A DNA stretch of 64,000 bases from contig NZ_CP015199.1 of assembly GCF_001648155.1 (NCBI RefSeq), positions 1,684,501 to 1,748,500 of the forward strand. The letters run 5' to 3'. This DNA comes from Chryseobacterium glaciei (GTDB lineage: Bacteria > Bacteroidota > Bacteroidia > Flavobacteriales > Weeksellaceae). A model generated the notes under the pieces. That model was given only the letters and a program-made list of their open reading frames with translations. It was not told the DNA's origin and made no database searches. The position numbers were made by a program, and so were the translations under genes. This document shows, piece by piece, positions 15,151 through 24,627 of the stretch; the first letter of the stretch is position 1; every line of letters starts with the position of its first letter.

Positions 15151-18066
15151 TTAAAGAGTTGCCTGTAAACCGAAAGTTATCGTTCTCATTGCAGGATATC
15201 TGTAATAGGTTGTTCCATCTAGCGTCTGTTCCGGATCCATTCCTTTATGCTTGTAGAAAGTTAAAAGGTTTTCTGCCTGAACATACACTCTGAATTTTTT
15301 CAACCCTAATTTTCCAAAATAATCTGATGGAAGCGTGTAACCCAAACTCACATTTTTAATCCTCGCGTACGTTCCTGAGTATAAGAATCTTGATGAAGTT
15401 GAAGTCCAGTTATTGGTTGTTGTACTTAAAATTGGAACGTCTGTGTTTGTATTTTCGGGTGTCCATCTGTTCAACATTTCTGCGCTCCAAGCTCGTCCTC
15501 CTGAACTTCCGTTATGCATTAACATCGTGTAATCTGTATCTAAAATTTTTCCTCCGATATTGAAAGTCACCAATGTTGAGAAATCGAAGTTTTTATAAGC
15601 CAAACTTGTCGTCAAACCTCCCATAACTTTCGGAAGTGATGATCCCTGCAATGTTTTTGTAGCTTTTGCATATTCGGAAGTTGTTCCTTCCACGGTATTT
15701 CCATTGACATCGGTTGTAATCGTTTTCCAAAGTGGATTTCCGTTGTTAGGATCTACCCCAACCCATTCCGGAATGAAGAAATCGTAGATTGATCCTCCAA
15801 CCTGTAACAGTTTTGTTCCACTTACGATTGAACCTTTTGGAAGTTTTGTGATTTCATTTTTTAAGGTGCTTAAATTAAGATCAACATTCCATTCAAAATC
15901 GCTTGTTTTAATGGGTGTTGTGAATAATGAAAATTCAAAACCAGTGTTTTTCAACTCTCCAATATTCGCCTGATAATCCGTAAAACCAAGCGACGGCGCC
16001 AAAGGCATTCCAAATAAAAGATCCTTACTCTGGCGTTGGAAATATTCTACATTACCTTTAATTCTGTTTTTTAAAATTGCGAATTCCAAACCAACATTTA
16101 AGTTAAGATTGGTTTCCCATTTCAAATCGGGAGTTGGCAATTTACTTGCAACAGTTCCTCCTTCACCTAAATTATTGTAAAAAGTATACAAGCTTTGGTA
16201 AGCATAATACGTACTTAATTTGTCATTTCCTTGTCCACCATAACTTGCACGAAGCGTTAATTGGTTGAAGAGATTTAAGTCTTTAATAAAAGTTTCATTG
16301 GATGCTTTCCAAGAACCTCCGACAGACCAGAATGTTCCCCATCTGTTTTCAGGAGAGAATCTTGAAGATCCATCCGATCTTACCGATCCGGAAAGGAAAT
16401 ATTTGTTCTGATAATCATATTCTGCTTTTCCTAAGAAACTCAATAATCCCAATTTATCACTGCTTCCACTGAAACCTCCTAACAAAGCTGCTGCGTCCGG
16501 TTCGTAATAATAAGGAAGTGAAAATTGACTTCTGCTTCCTGAAATCGTCTGATATTCATAATGATAAAACTCCTGTCCACCCAAAATATTAATGTGATGC
16601 TGTCCGAATTTTTTATCATAAGTTAAAATATTACTTGTCGTGTAAGAAAGCGTTCTCGAATTGGTTTTCGTTACCGAACCTCCTATTTCTGCACCTTCTC
16701 CTAATAATGGATTGGTATAATAATGACCATTATAATTCACTAAATCAACAGAAAAGCTTGTTCTGAATTTCAGTTCCGGCAAGAAAGTAAATTCTGCAAA
16801 ACCTTTTCCCGAAAAGTTGTCTTCGCGGTTTTCATTTTTATCTAAAGGCAACGTTGCGGCTGGATTTTCATTCTGCAAAGCACTTGTTGGTCTGTATTTC
16901 CCGAAATCATAAATGTAATTTCCGTTTGAATCCAATTTATAACTTCCGTCTGCATTTCTTTCATAATAAGGATAAAAAGACGGGATCACTCTCGCTGCAT
17001 TGATCACATTATCCGTTCTTGAATCTGATGAAGGCGGTGCTTCCTGAAGACTGTTCGTGTAGGCTAAATTCGCTCCGACATTCAACCATTTTTTTACTTC
17101 AGAATTGATCTTTAATCTTGCGCTGTACTTTTTAAACCCAGATTCTATCGCAATTCCTTTATCATCCAAATATCCCAACGAGAAAAAATAATTACTCTTT
17201 TCATTTCCTCCACTGAAATCTAAGTCAACCTGATTTCTTGAAGCCGTTCTTTGCAAAATATCTTTCCAGTTGTCATTCCATAAAGCGGTTGCACCTGTTA
17301 AAAGTTTCCCGTCTGTTCCTACAGGGCTTGGGTAACCTGCTCCATAAGGATTAATTCCCAAAGCATTCACCAAATTATCAGTTGCCATCTGCGCAGCCTG
17401 TTGAGAAGAGACTTGACTTGATTTATAACCATTTCTCAATGCTTCCCAATACAATTCGTAATATTGATCGGTGCTTACCTGCTCATAATCTTTTACTGCT
17501 CTGCTTGAAAAACCCTGACTGATATTAAAGTTCACTCGAGCCTCTCCTTTTTTACCTGATTTTGTCGTGATAATGATAATTCCATTCGCTCCTCTTGAAC
17601 CGTATAATGAACTAGCCGTTGCATCTTTCAAAACACTGATCGACTCAATATCATTTGGACTGATGGAATTGATATTTCCGTCAAAAGGAATTCCGTCAAC
17701 TACAAACAACGGATTGCTTGAAGCACTTACCGAACCAATTCCACGAATTCTGATCGAAGCTGTTGAACCTGGCTGTCCTGAAGAACTTACTGCCTGAAGT
17801 CCAGGAACTTGTCCTTCCAAAGCTTTTGTAATGTTGGTAACAGGCCTGTTATTAATCTTTTCACTTGAAATTGTTGCTACCGAACCTGTATAACTTGTTT
17901 TTTTAGCTTTTCCGTAAGCTACAACTACCACTTCATCTATTTCTTTCTCGCGAAGTGTATCTTTTTTTATTTCCTGACCGTGTACACTGATAATTCCTAA
18001 GAAAAATACAGCAACAGGTGGAATCCAAATTTTAGAATTAATTAAACCTTTGCTAATCATAATCAA
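15151..18066 (-). CDS. SusC/RagA-family TonB-dependent transporter (pair 1), SAM-riboswitch controlled
   Basis: 971 aa. A signal peptide ('VFFLGIISVHGQ') leads directly to the plug domain: 'EVVVVAYGKAKKTSYTGSV', 'RIRGIGSVSASSNPLFVVDG', 'SISVLKDATASSLYGSRG' and 'ANGIIIITTKSG', all SusC signatures. A 22-strand barrel ends 'TITFGLQATL'. The N-terminal carboxypeptidase-like domain found in many SusC proteins is missing, so the plug follows the signal almost at once. It imports a substrate held by SusD using TonB energy. A SAM-I riboswitch in its leader points to a link with methionine or sulphur supply. The start could be either ATG at 18066 or the in-frame ATG two codons later. Confidence 0.94.
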   Translation of the reverse strand: MIMISKGLINSKIWIPPVAVFFLGIISVHGQEIKKDTLREKEIDEVVVVAYGKAKKTSYTGSVATISSEKINNRPVTNITKALEGQVPGLQAVSSSGQPGSTASIRIRGIGSVSASSNPLFVVDGIPFDGNINSISPNDIESISVLKDATASSLYGSRGANGIIIITTKSGKKGEARVNFNISQGFSSRAVKDYEQVSTDQYYELYWEALRNGYKSSQVSSQQAAQMATDNLVNALGINPYGAGYPSPVGTDGKLLTGATALWNDNWKDILQRTASRNQVDLDFSGGNEKSNYFFSLGYLDDKGIAIESGFKKYSARLKINSEVKKWLNVGANLAYTNSLQEAPPSSDSRTDNVINAARVIPSFYPYYERNADGSYKLDSNGNYIYDFGKYRPTSALQNENPAATLPLDKNENREDNFSGKGFAEFTFLPELKFRTSFSVDLVNYNGHYYTNPLLGEGAEIGGSVTKTNSRTLSYTTSNILTYDKKFGQHHINILGGQEFYHYEYQTISGSRSQFSLPYYYEPDAAALLGGFSGSSDKLGLLSFLGKAEYDYQNKYFLSGSVRSDGSSRFSPENRWGTFWSVGGSWKASNETFIKDLNLFNQLTLRASYGGQGNDKLSTYYAYQSLYTFYNNLGEGGTVASKLPTPDLKWETNLNLNVGLEFAILKNRIKGNVEYFQRQSKDLLFGMPLAPSLGFTDYQANIGELKNTGFEFSLFTTPIKTSDFEWNVDLNLSTLKNEITKLPKGSIVSGTKLLQVGGSIYDFFIPEWVGVDPNNGNPLWKTITTDVNGNTVEGTTSEYAKATKTLQGSSLPKVMGGLTTSLAYKNFDFSTLVTFNIGGKILDTDYTMLMHNGSSGGRAWSAEMLNRWTPENTNTDVPILSTTTNNWTSTSSRFLYSGTYARIKNVSLGYTLPSDYFGKLGLKKFRVYVQAENLLTFYKHKGMDPEQTLDGTTYYRYPAMRTITFGLQATL

Positions 18067-18089
18067 TTTTATTTATCAAATATTAAAAA

Positions 18090-18119
18090 TTTACCCTTTG
18101 CAGAAAAGTCAGCAAAGGG
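18090..18119 (-). terminator. expression-platform hairpin of the SAM riboswitch
   Basis: The stem CCCTTTGC/GCAAAGGG (18119-18112 with 18101-18094, read on minus) closes a 10-nt loop and is followed by TAAATTTTTAATA. It lies between the aptamer and the SusC start. The T-run is short, so it may stop transcription or hide the translation start region; sequence alone does not decide. Confidence 0.65.
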
Positions 18120-18144
18120 CATCGATAAATACGATTAACCAAAT

Positions 18145-18239
18145 GCTTATTGTTCCTTTAAAGGCTGAATGTAACACCTTGCCAAGAGCAGGTTGTTAAG
18201 ATTTCATAGGGTCAGTTCCCTCCATCTTTCTTTATAAGC
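18145..18239 (-). promoter_or_regulatory. SAM-I (S-box) riboswitch aptamer
   Basis: Read on the minus strand, P1 is GCTTAT (18239-18234) with ATAAGC (18150-18145). Inside are the S-box core words in the right order: AAGAAAGATGGAGGGA, then CTGACCCTATGAAA, AACAACC, and CAAGGTGTTACATTC. Length (95 nt) and order fit the SAM-I family. It binds S-adenosylmethionine and usually turns its gene off when SAM is plentiful. It sits in the leader of the SusC/SusD operon, about 80 nt before the start codon. Confidence 0.94.
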
Positions 18240-18256
18240 CGATCGAAATATGAATG

Positions 18257-18294
18257 CAAAGCTAAAAACAAATAGTCTACAAAACAAGTAGACT
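18257..18294 (-). promoter_or_regulatory. promoter of riboswitch-SusCD leader with overlapping inverted repeat
   Basis: The -7 element TAGCTTTG (18264-18257, minus) fits TAnnTTTG. TTG (18287-18285) lies 20 nt upstream as the -33 part. Transcription would start near 18250, just ahead of the aptamer. A perfect inverted repeat AGTCTAC-n7-GTAGACT (18274-18294) surrounds the -33 element and may be an operator for a second regulator. Confidence 0.6.
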
Positions 18295-18482
18295 TTAAAA
18301 TTTTTAATTATAATTTTATGAAAATTAAGTTAATTTAAGCCTAAAAAACACTAAAATAGACAGTTATAAAAAATGTTAAATTTTTAAATATGAGAAATAT
18401 CATTAAAAATAATGCAAAAGAGTATTTTCACTTAAAATTAAAAATTTAAGTCTTAATTGAAAAAAGTTTTTAATTTTATAGA

Positions 18483-18896
18483 ATGAAAATTTTAATTGTC
18501 AATGGTCCTAATTTGAATTTGTTAGGCACAAGAGAACCAGAAATTTACGGAACAGTTTCTATGGAAGATTATTTGGAAAATTTACAATCTGAATTTCCTT
18601 CTCATGAACTGAAATATTATCAATCAAATATTGAAGGAGAAATTATAAACCGTCTTCAGGAAGATGATTTTGATGCGTTGGTGATTAATCCGGGAGCTTT
18701 TACGCATTATTCTTATGCAATTGCTGATTGTTTAAAGAATATTCAGAAGCAAAAAGTGGAAGTTCACATTAGTAATATTTACAAAAGAGAAGAATTTCGT
18801 CAGAAGTCTGTAACGGCCGCCAATACTGATGCAGTTTTGTCCGGTTTTGGGATGGATGGATATAGATTGGCAGTTTTGAGCTTGAACCTTAAATAA
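18483..18896 (+). CDS. aroQ: type II 3-dehydroquinate dehydratase
   Basis: Third step of the shikimate pathway: removes water from 3-dehydroquinate to give 3-dehydroshikimate. 137 aa, slightly short of the usual 145. Family motifs are clear: 'NGPNLNLLGTREPEIYG' with catalytic Tyr22 and the flexible-loop Arg17, 'NPGAFTHYSYAIADCL', and 'VEVHISNIYKREEFR' with the active-site His. It is a single plus-strand gene between divergent and convergent neighbours. A repeat element and a bidirectional terminator follow it. Confidence 0.95.
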   Translation: MKILIVNGPNLNLLGTREPEIYGTVSMEDYLENLQSEFPSHELKYYQSNIEGEIINRLQEDDFDALVINPGAFTHYSYAIADCLKNIQKQKVEVHISNIYKREEFRQKSVTAANTDAVLSGFGMDGYRLAVLSLNLK

Positions 18897-18904
18897 TTTT
18901 ATTG

Positions 18905-18976
18905 ACCACAGATTTTTACAAATTTACACAGATTCTATAATGCAAACATCTTTGTTGATCTGAGAAAATCTGTGGT
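18905..18976. repeat. intergenic inverted-repeat element (ACCACAGATTTT ends)
   Basis: ACCACAGATTTT (18905-18916) is exactly complementary to AAAATCTGTGGT (18965-18976), with 48 nt between them containing a second degenerate 'ACACAGATT'. It is non-coding, between aroQ and pckA. I recall 'CCACAGATT...AATCTGTGG' elements as common in flavobacterial genomes; a single copy is present here. Confidence 0.55.
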
Positions 18977-18984
18977 TATTATAT

Positions 18985-19020
18985 AAAAAATCCTCATCGT
19001 TTGATGAGGATTTCTATTTT
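18985..19020. terminator. bidirectional terminator between pckA and aroQ
   Basis: The 10-bp stem AATCCTCATC-GTTT-GATGAGGATT (18989-19012) has a T-rich tail on both strands: six T on the minus strand for pckA, TCTATTTTT on the plus strand for aroQ. Confidence 0.88.
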
Positions 19021-20639
19021 TAGTTTATTGTCTGTTGTTGTAATTGAGGTCCGGAAGCGATAAGCTTTTTCCCTTCTTCTGTATTACAATACTGATCAAA
19101 GTTTTTGATATATTTTGCAGCAAGATCTTTTGCTTTTTCTTCCCACTCAGTAACTTCGTTGTATGTATTTCTTGGATCTAAAATACCTTCAGAAACGTTT
19201 GGTAATTCAGTAGGAATCTCCAAATTCATTATTGGAATTCTAGTTTTAGGAGCATTTTCGATAGATCCATCAATGATTGCATCAATAATCGCTCTTGTAT
19301 CTTTTAAAGAGATTCTCTTTCCAGTACCGTTCCAACCCGTATTAACTAAGTATGCTTTTGCTCCGTGTTCTTTCATTTTACCGATCAATGTTTTAGAATA
19401 CATTGTTGGGTGTAATGTTAAGAACGCTTCACCAAATGCTGGAGAGAAAGATGGTTCCGGTTCAGTAATTCCTCTTTCAGTTCCGGCTAATTTTGAAGTA
19501 TAACCGCAAAGGAAGTGGTATTGAGCTTGGTTTTCATCCAAAACAGAAACCGGAGGTAATACTCCGAACGCATCAGCAGAAAGGTAAACAATCTTGCTTG
19601 CATGTCCTGCTTTTGAAGGCAAAACAATTTTATTAATATGATAAATCGGATAAGAAACTCTTGTGTTTTCAGTGATTGATCCGTCAGTATAATCAGATAC
19701 TCCGGTGTTTACCACAACATTTTCAAGAAGTGCATCTCTTTTGATGGCTCTGAAAATATCCGGTTCTTTTTCTTCAGAAAGGTCGATTACTTTTGCATAA
19801 CAACCACCTTCATAGTTAAATACGCCGTTATTATCCCAACCGTGCTCGTCATCACCGATCAAATATCTTTTCGGATCTGCAGATAAAGTAGTTTTTCCTG
19901 TTCCTGAAAGTCCGAAGAAAAGAGCAACATCTCCCTCTTCACCTACGTTTGCAGAACAGTGCATAGAAGCCATTCCTTTCAATGGAAGGTAATAGTTCAT
20001 CATGGCAAACATTCCTTTTTTCATTTCTCCACCGTACCAAGTTCCTCCAATAATTTGAAGCTTTTCAGTAAGGTTGAACATCACGAAGTTTTCAGAATTT
20101 AATCCTTGAGCTTCCCAGTTCGGATTTGTAGTTTTAGAACCGTTGATTACTGTGAAATCAGGCTCTCCGAAGTTTTCCAACTCATAGTGAGAAGGACGGA
20201 TGAACATATTAGTAACGAAATGCGCCTGCCATGCAACCTCTACAATGAATCTTACTTTAAGTCTTGTATCTGCATTCGTTCCACAGAAAGCATCTACAAC
20301 ATAAATTTTCTTAGAAGTTGAAAGTTGGTTCAACACTAATTCCTTACAAGACTGGAAAATTTCCGGAGAAGTCGGTAAGTTAACTTTACCATCCCAGAAA
20401 ATCGTGTCTTTTGTAACATCATCCTGTACAATGTATCTATCTTTAGGAGAACGACCTGTGAAAATTCCTGTTTTTACTGATACCGCACCAGATTCCGTAA
20501 GCTCAGCTTTCTCAAAGCCTTGATTTTCAGGAGAAATTTCTGCTTGATACAACTCTTCATAAGAAGGATTATATTGAATTTCATAGTCTCCTTTAATCCC
20601 TAATTTTTCTAAATCTTGGATGATTTTAGCGTGTTTCAT
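19020..20639 (-). CDS. pckA: ATP-dependent phosphoenolpyruvate carboxykinase
   Basis: Converts oxaloacetate and ATP to phosphoenolpyruvate, CO2 and ADP, the entry step of gluconeogenesis. 539 aa, the normal length. The N-terminal '[14 protein letters not shown]', the P-loop '[14 protein letters not shown]' (about residue 245), the metal-site '[11 protein letters not shown]' and the C-terminal '[11 protein letters not shown]' are all intact. It has a good promoter upstream (20709-20739) and a strong terminator after it, so it is probably monocistronic. Confidence 0.97.
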   Translation of the reverse strand: MKHAKIIQDLEKLGIKGDYEIQYNPSYEELYQAEISPENQGFEKAELTESGAVSVKTGIFTGRSPKDRYIVQDDVTKDTIFWDGKVNLPTSPEIFQSCKELVLNQLSTSKKIYVVDAFCGTNADTRLKVRFIVEVAWQAHFVTNMFIRPSHYELENFGEPDFTVINGSKTTNPNWEAQGLNSENFVMFNLTEKLQIIGGTWYGGEMKKGMFAMMNYYLPLKGMASMHCSANVGEEGDVALFFGLSGTGKTTLSADPKRYLIGDDEHGWDNNGVFNYEGGCYAKVIDLSEEKEPDIFRAIKRDALLENVVVNTGVSDYTDGSITENTRVSYPIYHINKIVLPSKAGHASKIVYLSADAFGVLPPVSVLDENQAQYHFLCGYTSKLAGTERGITEPEPSFSPAFGEAFLTLHPTMYSKTLIGKMKEHGAKAYLVNTGWNGTGKRISLKDTRAIIDAIIDGSIENAPKTRIPIMNLEIPTELPNVSEGILDPRNTYNEVTEWEEKAKDLAAKYIKNFDQYCNTEEGKKLIASGPQLQQQTIN

Positions 20640-20708
20640 TTTACTTATATTTTCTATTCCTTTTTTGGGTTCAACAAAATTAATATTAATTAATTGTTAA
20701 AGGTGGTT

Positions 20709-20739
20709 TAAATATAATGATATAAGTCAGATTGGCAAA
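20709..20739 (-). promoter_or_regulatory. predicted pckA promoter
   Basis: TTTG (20739-20736), 19 nt, TATATTTA (20716-20709) on the minus strand: one mismatch to TAnnTTTG with ideal spacing. The untranslated leader would be about 60 nt. Confidence 0.55.
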
Positions 20740-20766
20740 TAAAAATAGGACTTTGTAAAATGCTGA

Positions 20767-21672
20767 TTATAAATTAATTATATCAGACCATTCAAAAACA
20801 GTAGTAAAACCTTTTCCCCAAAAATAGTCCTTAAAGCCATCAAATTTGGCACTCATGACAAAATCTCCACCCCAAGCACCCAAACTTTTAACAAATGAAG
20901 GGCAATCGGCGAAAAACTTTTGTTTAACTGTGGGAATTTCAAGAAAATCTGATATTTTTTGTTCATGAACTAACATTAGTTCGGAAAAATTTTCCAATTC
21001 GTTACATAGTAAAATATTTCTTGTAAGATTCGAAAATTCATCGACCAGTTTTTGAGACTTAATTTTTGACTTGTAAAAATTGATTCCTTCGCGGCTATCC
21101 TGCTTCTGATTTAGGTGAATAAAAATAAGCTCATTTTTAAAAGAAGGATTAAAATTTACCCTCTCATATTTAATCTCAGGTTTGCTTTGAAAAAGGACAG
21201 CAGATTTTTCTTTTGCCACGGCAATATCATAACCGCTTCCTCCCAAACTGATAGAATTTAAATGAAAAGGATCAATTTCAGCCCATTCTCCAAGATTATT
21301 CATCAAAGTAGAACTACTTCCAAGACCATAATCGGCAGGAAACTGAAGGTTTGTTTTTAAATGATAAGAATGCGTGCTTTTGAATTTGGTTTCAGAAAGG
21401 CTCTGAACGTTTTTTAAGGTTTTTAGAATAAATTCAGCACTGGAAATGATGTTGGTTTCTAAGATCTGCCAATTTTCGTAATCAATGACAGCTTTTAACC
21501 ATAATTTATTTTGATGATAAGCTTCCCAGATAATCAAAGATTTCTCATCAGGCTTTTCATTAAAGAAAAACTCTTGTCCTAGCTTGGTGGGTACCGCTAA
21601 GACAAGAGCTCCGTCTATCGCGAAATATTCTGAAGTAAGCATCAGCTTTCCCGGTGAAAATATCTCGCCCAT
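20767..21672 (-). CDS. GYDIA-family GHMP kinase
   Basis: 301 aa. GHMP fold: N-terminal 'GEIFSPGKLMLTSEYF', the glycine-rich ATP loop 'PADYGLGSSSTLMNN' at about residue 115, and the hallmark 'GGSGYDIAVAKEKSAV'. This is the flavobacterial kinase group named for that motif and related to mevalonate-pathway kinases. The actual substrate is not established from sequence; an isoprenoid-precursor role is the usual guess. It lies 15 nt downstream of fabD and may be co-transcribed with it. Confidence 0.85.
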   Translation of the reverse strand: MGEIFSPGKLMLTSEYFAIDGALVLAVPTKLGQEFFFNEKPDEKSLIIWEAYHQNKLWLKAVIDYENWQILETNIISSAEFILKTLKNVQSLSETKFKSTHSYHLKTNLQFPADYGLGSSSTLMNNLGEWAEIDPFHLNSISLGGSGYDIAVAKEKSAVLFQSKPEIKYERVNFNPSFKNELIFIHLNQKQDSREGINFYKSKIKSQKLVDEFSNLTRNILLCNELENFSELMLVHEQKISDFLEIPTVKQKFFADCPSFVKSLGAWGGDFVMSAKFDGFKDYFWGKGFTTVFEWSDIINL

Positions 21673-21687
21673 GATTTTTTTATTAGA

Positions 21688-22563
21688 TTAAATTGCAGAA
21701 GCAACATCTACAGAATTGTCAATTTTCTTGATCAATCCCTGAAGCGTTTTTCCAGGTCCAACTTCAATAAAGTTAGTTGCACCATCTTTAATCATATTTT
21801 GAACCGACTGCGTCCATTTTACAGGACCTGTCAATTGTGCAATCAAATTTTGTTTGATCTCCTCAGGGTTTGTCACCGCTGTCGTTGTGATGTTCTGATA
21901 AACAGGAATCGTCGCGTTTCTGAATTTTGTTTTTTCAATTGCTGCAGCCAATCTTTCTTGCGCCGGTTGCATCAATGGAGAATGGAATGCCCCATTTACA
22001 GGTAATAATAAAGCTCTTTTAGCTCCCGCCTCTTTTAGTTTTGCACAAGCTTCTTCAACAGCTGCCGTTTCTCCAGAAATTACCAATTGTCCGGGACAGT
22101 TGTAATTTGCAGGAACAACAATTCCGCTGATTTGAGCGCAGATTTCTTCAACTTTAGCATCTTCTAATCCTAAAATTGCTGCCATTGAGCTTGGATTTGC
22201 GTTGCAAGCGTCCTGCATTGCTTTTGCTCTTTCAGAAACTAATTTCAGACCGTCGTCAAAAGATAAAACTCCGTTGGCAACTAATGCTGAAAATTCGCCT
22301 AAAGAATGCCCTGCCACCATTTCGGCTCCAAGACCGTTCACTGCCTTAAGTGCAGCTACTGAATGTATAAAAATTGAAGGTTGGGTAACCTCCGTTTTCT
22401 TAAGATCTTCATCTGCTCCATTAAACATAATGGAAAGGATATCAAACCCTAAAATTTCGTTGGCAGATTCCATCAGATCTTTTATGTCTTTTCTAGAATC
22501 GTACAATTCTTTTCCCATTCCTACGAACTGAGAACCCTGCCCAGGAAATACAAGTGCTTTCAT
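21688..22563 (-). CDS. fabD: malonyl-CoA:ACP transacylase
   Basis: Moves malonyl from CoA to the acyl carrier protein for fatty-acid synthesis. 291 aa when begun at ATG 22563 ('MKALVFPGQGSQFVGMGKEL'), the normal family start; an upstream in-frame ATG at 22587 would add eight unrelated residues. The catalytic Ser87 is in 'AGHSLGEFSAL' and His194 in 'NGAFHSPLM'. It is followed after 15 nt by the GHMP kinase. Confidence 0.95.
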   Translation of the reverse strand: MKALVFPGQGSQFVGMGKELYDSRKDIKDLMESANEILGFDILSIMFNGADEDLKKTEVTQPSIFIHSVAALKAVNGLGAEMVAGHSLGEFSALVANGVLSFDDGLKLVSERAKAMQDACNANPSSMAAILGLEDAKVEEICAQISGIVVPANYNCPGQLVISGETAAVEEACAKLKEAGAKRALLLPVNGAFHSPLMQPAQERLAAAIEKTKFRNATIPVYQNITTTAVTNPEEIKQNLIAQLTGPVKWTQSVQNMIKDGATNFIEVGPGKTLQGLIKKIDNSVDVASAI

Positions 22564-22633
22564 GTATTGATTTAAAATATTATGCAAATATAAATATAAT
22601 GTTAATGTTTTTCATTAAATTGATTCAAATCAT

Positions 22634-24589
22634 TTATGGAACCAATCTAATCACACGATAACCTGTATTTACATAAGCTCCGTTTGCTTTAGATTTTACA
22701 AACTCAAATTTGGTAGCCAACTGAGTCTGAACTTTATTCATTTGCTTGAAAATCTCTCCTTTTTTGTTTTCTCTGGTCAACATATCATTTACGACATCAA
22801 AACCTACGATCGCATATTTTGGAGGAGTTTTACAATATTTACTTTTATACGCTGCTAGGATTTCTTTTTCAAAACCACCATCGGCATTGATTTTTCTATC
22901 CATTAAATACACCAAATTAGCCTGGCTAAGATCGTCCACTTTCTTTTCAAAAACTGGAGAATAGTACATACTGAAAGCTTTTACTCCCTGAACTTCTTTA
23001 GACAAAGCAATCACTCTATTTGCAAAAGCATCACCTAAAGCATCATTATCATTCGCTAAAATGGCAATAACCGGCGCAGATTGTCCCGTCATCATATTTT
23101 GGTCAACCTGAATATCTGCAGGAGAGTTTACAATAATTACATTAGGATTTTTAACCGCTTTTTCTAGACCTGCTTTAATGTAATTCGCATTGTCTTTTTT
23201 AGCATCTGCAACTACATAAATTTTTTGGTCAGAATAAACACCTTTTACTTCCTCAATAATTTTATCAGCGTACGTCTGATCATTGGTTTCAACAATAATT
23301 AAATTGCTGTAATTATATAATTCCGGAGAGTTGGCAAATGGTGCAACAACCGGGATTTTTTGATTTTTAGTGAAGTCTAGCACATCAATAACATTCGACT
23401 TAAAAAATGGGCCGATAATTAAATCCGTATTATTAGGATTGATCTGAGTCATTGAATTTTTAAATGACGCTTCATTTCCTGAATCAACAATTTTAATATC
23501 TAATTTCTGACCGTTTCTTGCATTTCTTTCAATCGCTAATTTTGCGCCTGTAAGAAAATCCAAAGCCATTGTTCTGTATTGAGTTTCGTTGGTGCTGTAT
23601 CCGAAAGGAAGCATTAATACCACGCTCAAAGCATCACCGTTCTTCTTAATATATGCAGGATCTAGCTTTTTGATCTTTAAAACCATTCCTGTTTTTAATC
23701 CGTGAGATAAATCTGGATTCAGAGCAATAAGCTCGTCAATAGAAACTCCGAATTTATTTACAATGGAGAAAACAGTATCTCCCTGAACAACTGTATAGGT
23801 TACATATTCATCATCAGAAGCAGTGCTTGTATTTGATGAATTTGAAGAAGATTTTTCACTTCCTGAATCCATTGTAGCTTTTGTGTTCGCTACTGGTTCA
23901 GAAACTGCTATATTTGATTTTCTAATTTTAATAGACTCACCTGGTTTTAAACCTTTTTCCTCCAAACCTGGATTTAAGGCAAAAAGTTCTTCTTTAGTGA
24001 CATTAAACTGTTTTGAAATTCTGTAATAATTATCTTTTGCCTGAACAACATATAAAATATTATTCTCAGCAGGAACATTAGAAGTATCAACAGTCGTAAT
24101 TTTCTCTGCAGGTTTTACCTCTGTATGAGTAGTCGTAACTTGAGCCTGCTCACCACCATATTTTTTGATGCTGTCAAGAGGCAATGTGATCTCATCTCCG
24201 ATCTTCAAGTGAGAATCCAATTCAGGATTTAATTTTCTCAAATCGGTTTCAGAGATGCGGTATTGTTTTGTGATGCCGTAAACTGTTTGTTTAGGCTGTA
24301 AAATAATTCTGCCAGTCTGAGAATTAGGCTTAGCTTTTTCAACAACAGCCGCAGTTGTTTTAGGAACTGAAGTTGTATTAGTTTTATCCGATTTAACCGT
24401 AACAACGTCTCCGATTGCTAGTTTGCCGTCTTTAAACTTTGGATTTAGTTTTAGCAATTCATCTACAGTTATTCCGTATTTTCTTGCAATATTGTAAGGG
24501 TTGTCCCCTTTTACAACGGTGTGAGATTTCTGAGCAGACACGCCCAAAAACATACATAAACTGGATAGAATAAAAAACCTCTTTATCAT
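22634..24589 (-). CDS. four-LysM lipid- or envelope-bound protein with periplasmic-binding-protein domain
   Basis: 651 aa. A signal peptide (1-19, cut SA|Q), then four LysM repeats at about 22-66, 94-137, 178-223 and 263-307, each with the 'D..IA.KY...V.EL..LNP' pattern, separated by Ser/Thr/Pro linkers. Residues 320-648 form a type-I periplasmic-binding fold ('DLIIGPFFKSNVIDV', 'KIPVVAPFANSPEL'). LysM binds peptidoglycan; the binding domain resembles amino-acid ABC receptors, but no permease is near. This architecture is common in Bacteroidota and probably serves in the cell envelope, not in uptake. The exact role is unknown. Confidence 0.85.
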   Translation of the reverse strand: MIKRFFILSSLCMFLGVSAQKSHTVVKGDNPYNIARKYGITVDELLKLNPKFKDGKLAIGDVVTVKSDKTNTTSVPKTTAAVVEKAKPNSQTGRIILQPKQTVYGITKQYRISETDLRKLNPELDSHLKIGDEITLPLDSIKKYGGEQAQVTTTHTEVKPAEKITTVDTSNVPAENNILYVVQAKDNYYRISKQFNVTKEELFALNPGLEEKGLKPGESIKIRKSNIAVSEPVANTKATMDSGSEKSSSNSSNTSTASDDEYVTYTVVQGDTVFSIVNKFGVSIDELIALNPDLSHGLKTGMVLKIKKLDPAYIKKNGDALSVVLMLPFGYSTNETQYRTMALDFLTGAKLAIERNARNGQKLDIKIVDSGNEASFKNSMTQINPNNTDLIIGPFFKSNVIDVLDFTKNQKIPVVAPFANSPELYNYSNLIIVETNDQTYADKIIEEVKGVYSDQKIYVVADAKKDNANYIKAGLEKAVKNPNVIIVNSPADIQVDQNMMTGQSAPVIAILANDNDALGDAFANRVIALSKEVQGVKAFSMYYSPVFEKKVDDLSQANLVYLMDRKINADGGFEKEILAAYKSKYCKTPPKYAIVGFDVVNDMLTRENKKGEIFKQMNKVQTQLATKFEFVKSKANGAYVNTGYRVIRLVP

Positions 24590-24627
24590 AGTCGATAATT
24601 ATAATTTACAAAAATACTTCTTTAAAA

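Noticed and set aside
22564..22587. Longer fabD start
   Set aside because: FabD proteins begin with M-x-A-x-V-F-P-G-Q-G-S-Q; the eight extra residues have no support.
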